Source of the DNA: Anomaloglossus baeobatrachus
Lineage: Eukaryota > Chordata > Amphibia > Anura > Aromobatidae
Assembly: GCF_048569485.1 (NCBI RefSeq)
Contig: NC_134354.1
Location: forward strand, 512,629,280-512,693,279
Direction: 5' to 3'
DNA length: 64,000 nucleotides
The first letter of the stretch is position 1; every line of letters starts with the position of its first letter. Under the pieces are notes generated by a model that had not been told where the DNA came from, did not search any database, and worked only from the letters and a program-made list of their open reading frames with translations. Both the position numbers and the translations under genes were made by a program. This document shows positions 55,301 to 64,000 of this stretch, piece by piece.

Positions 55301-56349
55301 ATAGACCGTGACTGCTCACTGTGAGGGTCAGGCGGCAAGTAAAGTGAGCCGCGTGGGATCATCTGTGACTTCACTCATGTGGTTTGCAGTGACAGGTGGA
55401 GGACTCCAGCTGTCACTGCACATCAACTGACTGAAGTAACTGCTTATCTTATACTCACCTTCTCCAGCGAGGCTGCCTCCGGACGCTGGTCTCCTGCTTA
55501 CAGGCTGGCTCATGCATATGCACTTATGCACTGCACAGCCGACCCGTAAATAGCAGAGCGCCATAGACAGCCACACGGGACTCAGCACCACGGACAGCAG
55601 GAGCATCTCCCTGTGCTATCAAATAACACAGGGACATACCGCAGCAAATTCGCGGTAAAACCGCTTGCGGATTTCGGGTGCGGTTTGCTGCGTTTTTTTT
55701 TTTTTTTTTTTTTACCGCAGGTGCGGGAAGCTTTCAGAAGGTCCGGAATTTTCTTAAGAAAATTCCATTTTCCAGGACACCACAAGACAGCACGGTAGGA
55801 GTTGCTCCTTTGACCTCTACAGGGACAGGAAATACAAGAGGTTAAAAGCCCCTCCCCAGCCCAACCTCCTCAGTGTTTTTCCTGTCCCTGTACAGGATGG
55901 ACGCAAGTTCTTACCGTCTGGATGTAAGGGGTCCAAAGCGGATCGGGGGGGGGCCTCGCTCTCTCCTTCCGGCCTGTCAAGTAGCCCCAGGCCAACAACT
56001 CTCGGGGAGAGGTCCCTCAGTCTACCGGTAGAACTCCCGGCACCAGCCGTTTCCCTTGGACCAAGGGCTCTCGGCGTCTTGCAGAATGGCCGCGAGGCAC
56101 TTACGTGTCTGCGCACACCGTGCGTTACAGCCTGGCACGCAATGCTGTGCATGTGCAGTTGAAAACCTTCCAAATTTCCGTTTCCGGATAAAGGCGGCAT
56201 CCCGGGGGGCGGCATGAGATCCAGAACGGAGATCAGGAGACAGGACTGGGACCTGGAGTCACCCTAAAAAGGTAATAAAAACACTTAGGGAGGGATTGGC
56301 ACGCTGTCTGTATCCTTTAGGCAGGCTATATAGGATTATTACTGCACTT

Positions 56350-57570
56350 TATGATGGACGAGGGTGACAGGTCTGACGCCAAATCCCCTGACGTGTCCCA
56401 GGTTCAAGTAAGTGCTGGTTTCCTTCGGGTCTGCCCAGTAGTGGAAAATGCGGTATCAGAATCCGTCTGAACCTTGTGTATTTCAGGATTCTTCTACTAC
56501 ACGCTCCGGCAACATCCCTAAAAAAGAATCAAAAGAATCATCAGGCAAATCTAAACGCTGCGTGGTTTGTAATGCAAAACTGACAGATACCTACATGAAA
56601 CAACTTTGCGAGACCTGCACCGCTAAATGGTTTCAGAGGAACAGAAATTACTACTGATGGACGTGAGAACAATGATCCGGGAGGAAGTGCAGTCAGTTAT
56701 CGCCAGCACGACATCCCAGCAGGGAAGTCGGGATACCTCTCGTAAAAGACAGATACATGAATTAGAAGTATCTTCAGGAGATGAGGAGCCTTGCTATGAT
56801 TCAGAGTCCCAGATGGAAGATGAGGCTGTGGGTCCAGTACCAGAAGAAGGAAGACATTATCTCTTTTCCTCTGGGCATTCGGATGACCTTCTTCGAGCTG
56901 TCAGGAAGGCAATAATGATGGAGGAACCAGAGAAATTGAGATCAGTCCAGGATGAAATGTTCAGGGGGCTCAAGTCACAACAGTGTTTCCTGTCAATCAA
57001 CATGTCAGGGCTATGATCATGGAGGAGTGGCAGGAAGCCGAAAGGAAGTTGGTGATTCCCAGGGAATTGAGGACTTGCCTCCCCTTCGAACCAGAAGACA
57101 TTAAGGAATGGGAGGAGGTCCCTAAGATTGATGTTCTCGTGGTCAAGGTGGCAAGAAAGACCACTATACCATTCGAGGACTCTTCCGGCCTTAAGGATCC
57201 TATGGACAGAAAGGCGGAGAGCCTCTTAAAGAAAGCGTGGGAAACCTCAGCAACCACCATTAAAACTAACATTGCAGCCACTTCGGTGGCCAGGTCCATG
57301 TCCAGGTGGTTAGATGACCTGGACACCCAGATTAGGGATAAGGCTCTCAGGGAAGCTATCCTGGAATCCATTTCCCTACTAAAACTGGCCACAGGGTTCA
57401 TGGCTGACGCCTCGGCGGAATCAATTAGGTTTTCCGTTCGTAACGAGGCCTTGACTAATTCTGCTCGCTGTGCAATATGGTTAAAAATGTGGTTGGGGGA
57501 TAGCGCCTCTAAGAACAAACTGTTCCATTCACTTTTCCGGTCTCCGAGTTTTCGGACCCGCACTAGATGA
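56350..57570 (+). pseudogene. gag-like region of the DIRS element
   Basis: Contains a Cys motif (CVVCNAKLTDTYMKQLCETC) and a charged region with SSGDEEPCYDSESQMEDE, then a helical segment (SMSRWLDDLDTQIRDKALRE) typical of the first open frame of vertebrate DIRS elements. The function is presumed to be RNA binding and particle formation. Fossil, broken. Confidence 0.7.
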
Positions 57571-57599
57571 CAGCCAAAGCCTCAGATAAAAAAAGGAGG

Positions 57600-59130
57600 A
57601 TTCCCTGAGGATAGACCTCGTCGTGACCCTCTTTCCCGTAGGTTTCGGTCCTTCAGAGGACCATATTACAAGGGAAAAATAAAAACTGGGACATGAAGTT
57701 ATTACAAAAGGGGAAGGCTAGGAACCCCACCTTCGACTCCAGAAAAAAAAAAAAGCAGGATCGGTCCTGATGTCCGGGCTATAGGTGGCAGTCTGGGGGG
57801 GGGTTTCTGGAGGAATAGAGAAAAATCTCAGCCAATCCATGGTTCCTCCAAGTGGTATCACAGGGGCTTCAGATAGCATTTTCTCGGGTTCCTTCCGACA
57901 GGTTTATCCTTACCAAATCCCGATCAAAGACCTTGTCCAACCATCTCTGGTCAGAAGTGAGAGCTCAGTTACTCACGCAAGCCATATGTCCTGTTCCAGT
58001 ACAGGAACAGTTTCAGTGTCATTATTCAAGTCTATTCACAGTCTTAAAACCGTCGGACGAGGTTCGCACAATTATCAATCTAAAACGTCTAAATCACTTT
58101 GTCCGCTACAAAAAATCCATATGGAATATATAAAATCCACCATTCCTCTGATAAATCCAGGAACAGTTATGGCCACGATAGATTTAAAAAGCGCTTACTA
58201 TCACATTGCCATTCATTAAAACTGCCAGAAATTCCTCAGATTCGCCCTACAGAAGGAAGGGATAATCTATCATTACCAGTTCCGGTACCTTCTTTCAGCC
58301 TGTCTTCCGCAGCCAGAACCTTCACCAAAGTGATGGCGGAAATGGTCGCCCACCTCAGGAAAATAATGTGATCATAGTTCCCTATCTGGACGACCTACTA
58401 CTGATAGCAGATACACAGCAGGAGCTGTCTCTAAAGGTGGCTATGACTTTATCGCAACTCCAGACCCTTGGTTGGATTTGTGTGTGTTCACTATCCAATC
58501 AACAGGCAGAATCCAAAAAGATATTCCTGGGAATCTTTCTAGACTCGGATGCAAGGACCTCCTTCTTACCCTCCCAGAAAGTGAGGTCAATCCAGGACAG
58601 AATTGCGACAGTCCAACAACACCAGAGGTGTTTCATTCAAGACTTCTTCAGAAGCTCATTTTATCAGCTACCGTCTGATGTCGGCACTCCTTGACCAGCA
58701 GGACCACTTTGAACAGCAGGATCTCCCTACCAGTTCAGGTCAGACAAGATCTGGCATGGTGGACGGACCAAGAAAACCTGCAGGTTGGAGTTCCCTGGGA
58801 CTGCTCGCCCTCAGTTACACTCATAACCAACGCAAGCCAGACAGGTTGGGGAACCCACGTGGGATTCAATTATTTCCAGGGAACATGGCAAGACCAGATG
58901 ACAAACCGGTCCTCCAACTTCAGGAAATTGAACACAGTTTAGCAGGCCCTCAGACAAAATCAGCACTTATTTCTGAATCACCATATCCGCATTCTATCAG
59001 ACAAAGTCACGACAGTATCCTTCCCCGGGCACGAGGGGGGCCCCAAACATCCTCCTTTTACAGGCATTGGAGAAGAAAATCTTTTGCTGAGCTGAGAAAT
59101 CTGTGCTGTCTATATCAGCAGTTCATCTGA
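57600..59130 (+). pseudogene. Reverse transcriptase / RNase H region of the DIRS element
   Basis: Recognisable segments include MATIDLKSAYYHI (RT motif A, two catalytic-type Asp positions with the next), VPYLDDLLLIAD (RT motif with YLDD) and an RNase H start (LITNASQTGWGTH). The order agrees with DIRS pol. Fossil, broken. Confidence 0.8.
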
Positions 59131-59449
59131 AGGGCTCGGACAACGTAGTTTCAGACTCTAATCAACAGATGTGGGACCCCTCAATGGGTCATGTTTGCCT
59201 CCCGAGAAAACTCGAAGACAAGAATGTTCTTTTCTCTAAATCCAAGAGACTGGACAACCTCGGTGGATGCGATGTCACAAACCTGGGACATGGGTCTGGC
59301 ATATGCCCCCCCCCCCCCCTCCTTCCCATTAATTCCCAGGGTATGCAGGAAAATCCAACAGGACAGAGCCAGGGTCATCCTCATTGTTCCCTATTGGCCA
59401 AGGAGGAGCTGATTTTCTCTACTAAAGACTCTTGCAATGGATGAACCCG

Positions 59450-60420
59450 TTCTCCTTCCCCTGCAGGAGGATCTACTCAGCCAGGGCCCAGTTTTTCACC
59501 AAGGCCTGCATCATCTTTATTTATCAGCTTGGATCCTGAGGGGAGATTGCTGAAGAAGGGCTTGTCTGCGGCTGTTATATCTACCCTACAGACAAGCAGA
59601 AAACCAGTGATATAATCAATACATAAGAGAATTTGGGCTCGGTTTTGTGCATTTTTCGGAGAGGAACCAGTCGATAGTGCCCATCCTAATATCCCTCAGA
59701 TATTGGAGTTTCTTCAGACAGGGTTGCGCAGGGGACTGAGGCCAAGTACACTCAAAGTTCAGATTTCGGCCCTTAGTGTGTTTTTTTTGACGCACCGCTA
59801 GCCTCCCATCCTTGGGTCATGCGTTTTGTAAGGTGCAGCCAAAGATTGAGACCCACTATTAGGTCTACGGTACCCCCCTGGGACCTGCGTCTTGTTCTCA
59901 ATGGACTCTGTGATTCTCCATTTGAAGCGATTGAAGTCTTGCCTATTCAACAGTTGTCTTTCAAAACAGTCTTTCTGGTAGCAATCACTACGGCTAAACG
60001 GATTGGAGATGCAATCCTTGTCCATTCGAGATCCATATCTACAGGTCCTGGATGACAGGATCATCGTGAAGCTGGATCCCACATTCCGTCCCAAGGTGGT
60101 CTCAACAGCCAGTTTGGAGCAAGAAGTTGTCCTGTCGTCCTTTTGTTCCAACCATACGAACCAGAAAGAAAAGATCCTTCACTCCTTAGATGTCAGGCGG
60201 GCAGTATTGGCCTACTTGGAGGCTACCCGGAACTGGCGGATAGATTCTACCTTGTTCGTACAATTTGCGAGAAAAAAATGGGGTAAAACTGTGTCAAAGG
60301 CAACTTTGTCCCGGTGGGTTAGGTCCACAATTACATCTACATATCAATCTGCAGGTAGAGACCCTTCGGGACAGATTAGGGCTCACTCAACTAGAGCTTT
60401 GTCCACTTCCTGGGTGTAAA
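59450..60420 (+). pseudogene. Tyrosine recombinase region of the DIRS element
   Basis: The N-terminal part includes a helical core-binding-like stretch (PWDLRLVLNGL, LSFKTVFLVAITTAKRIGD) and the catalytic part includes the diagnostic RAHSTRALSTSW (H-x-x-R box). Replaces the integrase of LTR elements. Fossil, broken. Confidence 0.8.
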
Positions 60421-60930
60421 AAGCAGGTGCTTCACTAGATCAAAGTTGCAGAACAGCTACATGGTCAGGTCCTCAAACTTTCTGTAAACATTCAAACTAG
60501 ACATTCTAACCAATCAACAAGCTTCTTTTGCTAGGAAGGTTCTACAAGCTGTCGTGCCCCCTAATATGGATTACTTTGGCATTCTCCTACCATGCTGTTT
60601 TGTGTTCTGGAAAATAGGAATTACAACCTACCGGTAATGTTTCCAGGAGCCATCATGACAGCACTCTTATTTCCCTCCCTTGCACTCTGTTTCTCTGAAA
60701 TTTAAGTTTGTGTGAATTAAGCATAAATAAAACGGTGTTGTACCAATCCTGGTGTGGTACGTGGAAAAGTCACCTGAGGAGGTTGGGATGGGGCGGGGCT
60801 TTTAACCTCTTGCGTTTCCTGTCCCTGTAGAGGTCAAAGGAGCAACTCCTACCGTGCTCTCATGATGGCTCCTGGAAACCTCATTGCCGGTAGGTTGTAA
60901 TTCCTATTTTCTAGTGCGCACAGGGCCTTA

Positions 60931-62307
60931 AAGGCCAAATTTACGCATTAAATGAACATTAACTGAATGCAGTCATTTTAACTGGACCAACTGACCATGT
61001 TATGTCTCTCGCCCTCCCGACTTTCAGATGACGTTGGAGGGAGAGAAGGATCAGTCTGTTTAGAATCTTAACCGAGTCGGGAGAGATGGCTGTGGACTGA
61101 ACGATCATTTTGCAGACAGCTCCTTCATATGTATGGCTGGCTTTACTCATTATCTCATGAGCCTCATTATTTATATGGTGTATGAGCCATTAGATTGAGC
61201 TGTTATGAATTTATACTTATTTGCTTTTTTTATAGTATTTCCATTGAAAACAATACTTCCGTCTCTTCATATGTTAGACATCTAAAGGTACCTATATATA
61301 TATATATATAAGGCGAAACTTCTTGTAAAGCCAGAGAGCCAGTGTGTTAGAAAACATTTGTAAAATGTCTTCATGATTCCTGTGACATGAACTGCGTTTG
61401 TTTTCTGCTGACACTTTGACAATGTGGCAGTTTTTGTACATAGATGTCTTTGTGCTCATTGTTCATAATGTTCTTGCAATCACTTCTGCTCTAAACAAGT
61501 AGCTTTTTCTGTAAGCGAATAATAGTGGCATTGAATGCAAATAACTGGTGAGGTTCTCCATCATTATCCTTGACTCTGACACTGTTATGAACAACAGGAC
61601 TGATAATAAAGAAATTATATTTTTAATTGTAAAATCTTCAATTTAATAGAATAGCAATGCTACTAGAAAAAGGTAAGACCTCCTGGAAGACCCGTCGAAG
61701 CTCCCAGACCCCTCTACATTTTTCCAGAAATCGGTGACTCTGAAAAGTTTCTTGTGAAATGAAATCTCTGGACGGCAAAGGAGGAGGAGGTGGAAAATGT
61801 GCATGGAGTTGGTGGTCATCAATGTAGAGGGGCATGACTTCTGTGTAAATGTTACACACCATAAGTATTGGGAAAGCTGCACTGCATGCCGTAAGTTTGC
61901 TCTAGGGTGGAAAATTCCTTTAATATCATAAAGCAGATATTTGAGAAGTTGGCTTTAAGCACTGTTGTATGTTTTACAACCTACACACAGTATCCTAAAT
62001 ATGCCGTACCCATATGATATAAACACTTTACAGCTCAGATTCCTGATATCCACGTTTTTGGAAAAGGTGTATCAGTGCTCAATAGGAGACAGCAAAATAA
62101 TGCTGCTCTACGTAAAGGCAATCATATAGTAGTGACACACTGTAATGCTAGCGAGTGTTGATTACATTTTCTTGATGTACTTTTTATAAATTCACTTTTT
62201 ATCCTTTTGCATCTTTAGCTCAGCACAGAATCCTGGAATTAGAGGGAACCTGATATGTAAAAACAACCCCAAACTCAACCCTCAGATATGGGTTTAATTT
62301 GCAGGAT
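60931..62307. other. Intron-like AT-rich DNA
   Basis: No gene seen. A short (ta)n tract lies at about 61289-61311, and a run of AT-rich unique-looking sequence follows. Confidence 0.4.
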
Positions 62308-64000
62308 AAAGGGTACCTGTGACCAGATTTGACCCTTATAGGCTGTGGCCACCACCAGTAAGCCCTTTTATATACAGCATCCTAGAATGCTCTATAGAAG
62401 TGCCCAGGCTGATCTGTATAATATAAAGATATTTTATCTACTCAGCTACAGGCAGTTGGGTTAGGTGGGCATCGCTTTTCTATGTCTGGTGCCTCCTCTC
62501 TTTCTTCCATTGCCATGCTCCTTCCCAGCTCCTACGTCATCCACACAGAGGCCTCCATTGCACTCCTGCACACACGCACTATTCTCTGCCCTGTTGATGA
62601 GAGAGCAAAGTACTGTGATGCACAGGATATAGGCCAAAGACTGCTCGCACATGCACACTGGAGTGTGTCCAATACCTTAATCTGCCCACATCAGGGCAGA
62701 GAAATGTGCATGTGTCGCGGGCGGGGAGGAGGGTGTCAACGCTGCGCTCTCCCACTGCTCGGGTCCGGCCACCGCGGCTCTGCGGCTACTGCTGCTAGGT
62801 GGCTCGAGCGATAGGCCGGATCCCGGGGACTCGAGCGGCGCTCCTCGCCCGTGAGTGAAAGGGGTGTGTTGTTGGTGGGGGATTTGATTAATGTCCGTGA
62901 CTCCACCCACGGTTGTGGTGATTGTGTGGACACCACCGCTTCTCTGTCTGGGGATCCCGGGAGTGGTGGTATGGAGCAGCTAGATGTTGGTTTGCCCCTC
63001 CGTGGGTAGGGGGGTTCGGTGGTCCCGGGGCCCGATGACGGGGGTTAGGGTGATGGGCAGGCGGGTTATGGGGCCTGTGGAGGTGCAGGGACGCAGGGGC
63101 AGCGCTGTGCCGCACGGCACGGAGGTACTCACTCAGCCCAAGAATGATGACACAGTTCACGGTAAACAAACGGCTGGTTGGACGGGTCCCTCGGACGGCT
63201 GCGGTGTAGATGTTCCCTGCAAGTTAGCGGTGACTGTCTCTTCCCTGCACCTAGAAACGGTTATTGGTAGCGATGGATTCCCACCGGTAACCCGCTCCCC
63301 AGCTTGGTTATGAGCCGGAGGAGCCCCTCTCTTGCCCGCAGGCGCTGGCCCTGGGAAACTGGTGCCTTGGCGGTGGCAGTGTCTCCCCTTCACGGTTGGA
63401 CTATTGCCTTCAATCTGGACTTTTCTGCTGGGAGACCCGGAGGTCCCCTTCACTGACGGATTTGGCTAATTACGGCGACTCCTAGCCTTGCCGGGATCCG
63501 AAAGGCCCCTGCCAATGGTGCTGGCTTCTCTTTGTATACCGTTCCGGTACCGCTGGGCCACCACCCGTCCACGGTCCTTTCGGCAACCTCCGATCAGCCT
63601 CTCCTGCAGACGGTCACCGCCGTCTGCCAACCTTGCTGTCTCAGTCCGGGGCACACACCCGGACTAACTTCAGGATCTGTTGCTGTCACTTTCCTTCACT
63701 TCCACTCCTGTCACTTGCTCCTCTACCACTTCCTTCTACTCTCAACTCTCACTTCCACTGAACTGAACTGAACTTGAACTGAACTCCTGGTTTTCCCGCC
63801 TCCAGGACTGTGTACTCCTCGGTGGGCGGAGCCAACCGCCTGGCCCACCCCCTGGTGTGAACATCAGCCCCTGGAGGAAGGCAACAAGGATTTGTGTTCT
63901 GACCTTGGTGTGCCTGCAGGGAATGTGGGGTGTGTGGTGGTGTCATGACCTGTGACCCCTGGCTTGCCCAGGGCGTCACACATGTGCAAGAGCGCCATGT
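62308..64000 (+). mobile_element. MITE-like repeat split by a TG...CA element, cut by the window edge
   Basis: Begins near 62308 with aaagggtacctgtgaccag, a common frog MITE end, followed by tataggctgtggccaccacc and cagcatcctagaatgctcta (a short palindrome). It is interrupted at 62709-63984 by the TG...CA element, resumes with catgtgcaagagcgcc, and leaves the window. Right end not seen. Confidence 0.55.
62713..63980 (-). mobile_element. TG...CA element (solo-LTR-like), 1268 bp, inverted
   Basis: Starts TGTCGCGGGCGGGG and ends CCCAGGGCGTCACA, flanked by catg (62709-62712 and 63981-63984). The right-end hairpin (63951-63980) is identical in form to that at 43135-43164. Long stretches are nearly the same as the copy at 41894-43164, indicating a recently active subfamily. 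No coding. Confidence 0.82.

Larger units (their letters stand above)
55770..60912 (+). mobile_element. DIRS-type tyrosine-recombinase retroelement, broken fossil
   Basis: About 5.1 kb. Inverted terminal repeats lie at about 55770-55880 and 60770-60912 (shared gcacggtaggagttgctcc, gacctctacagggacagg, ttaaaagcccc). An internal region complementary to the right end (ggaattacaacctaccgg at 60615, compared with the inverse at 60882-60905) precedes the right repeat, as in DIRS elements, which use it to close a circular intermediate. There is no target duplication, as expected for recombinase-mediated insertion. The parts in order are a gag-like region with a CxxC...CxxC motif, reverse transcriptase, RNase H and tyrosine recombinase. 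The coding parts are broken by several changes, so this looks clearly older than the Gypsy copies. Confidence 0.88.
54284..60927 (+). mobile_element. TTA-flanked MITE interrupted by a DIRS element
   Basis: The left end ggccctgtgcacatgctgcg (54284) and right end ctagtgcgcacagggcc (60927) are inverted repeats, flanked by TTA at 54281-54283 and 60928-60930. The interior left of the DIRS carries ccgca/tgcgg-rich motifs at 54300-54430 and again at 55630-55735. Between those lies ~1.1 kb of other material, including a relative of the old long inverted-repeat family. The two ends are now 6.6 kb apart. No coding of its own. Confidence 0.7.

Overview
The window looks like a stretch of a large, repeat-rich vertebrate nuclear genome, most likely an anuran amphibian. 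The pointers are a frog-type Tc1/mariner copy, two chromodomain-bearing Gypsy elements, a DIRS element, several Penelope-like elements (PLEs), many TAA/TTA-flanked MITEs, a Helitron and a tRNA-derived SINE, all set in AT-rich non-coding DNA. The species assignment is an inference from repeat types. I see no complete host gene. The only host candidate is a CpG-rich promoter and first exon near 34.14-34.48 kb, whose ATG is followed after one base by a splice donor.

Layout. 0-1.2 kb: minisatellite and the foldback-rich 5' end of a Helitron. 2.16-3.1 kb: a near-perfect palindrome made of two inverted PLE ends, flanked by a 15-bp duplication. 3.3-5.4 kb: a tandem array of ~377-bp units split by a TAA-flanked MITE. 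5.5-11.3 kb: a decayed Tc1 split by a 5'-truncated PLE, with a 788-bp apparently identical direct repeat on both sides of the PLE. 11.4-13.2 kb: a 26-bp minisatellite and a TG...CA element.

13.8-33.8 kb is one old long inverted-repeat element. Its left arm has been blown open by successive insertions: Gypsy chromovirus 1 (TSD caata), Gypsy chromovirus 2 (TSD gagagg), a TG...CA element (TSD caca) that itself carries a PLE (15-bp TSD) that itself carries another PLE palindrome (14-bp TSD), and a second TG...CA element (TSD taaa). The right arm at 33.06-33.83 kb is uninterrupted, so it gives an internal map of the pre-insertion sequence.

34.1-38.3 kb: the candidate promoter/exon 1, then a 41-bp and a 35-bp minisatellite in what would be its first intron. 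39.7-44.7 kb: four TG...CA elements, two of them back to back. 45-54.3 kb: intron-like DNA with six MITEs, a Helitron and two SINE copies. 54.3-60.9 kb: a MITE interrupted by a broken DIRS element. 61-64 kb: AT-rich DNA and a MITE split by one more TG...CA element.

The most striking signals are the nested insertion stack, the 788-bp flanking duplication around the PLE, hammerhead-ribozyme-like folds at the centre of the PLE palindromes, a co-varying terminal hairpin shared by eight TG...CA elements, and three places where two elements abut and share a single copy of the target site. Coordinates were read by eye; junctions quoted with target duplications should be accurate to a few bases, others to tens of bases.
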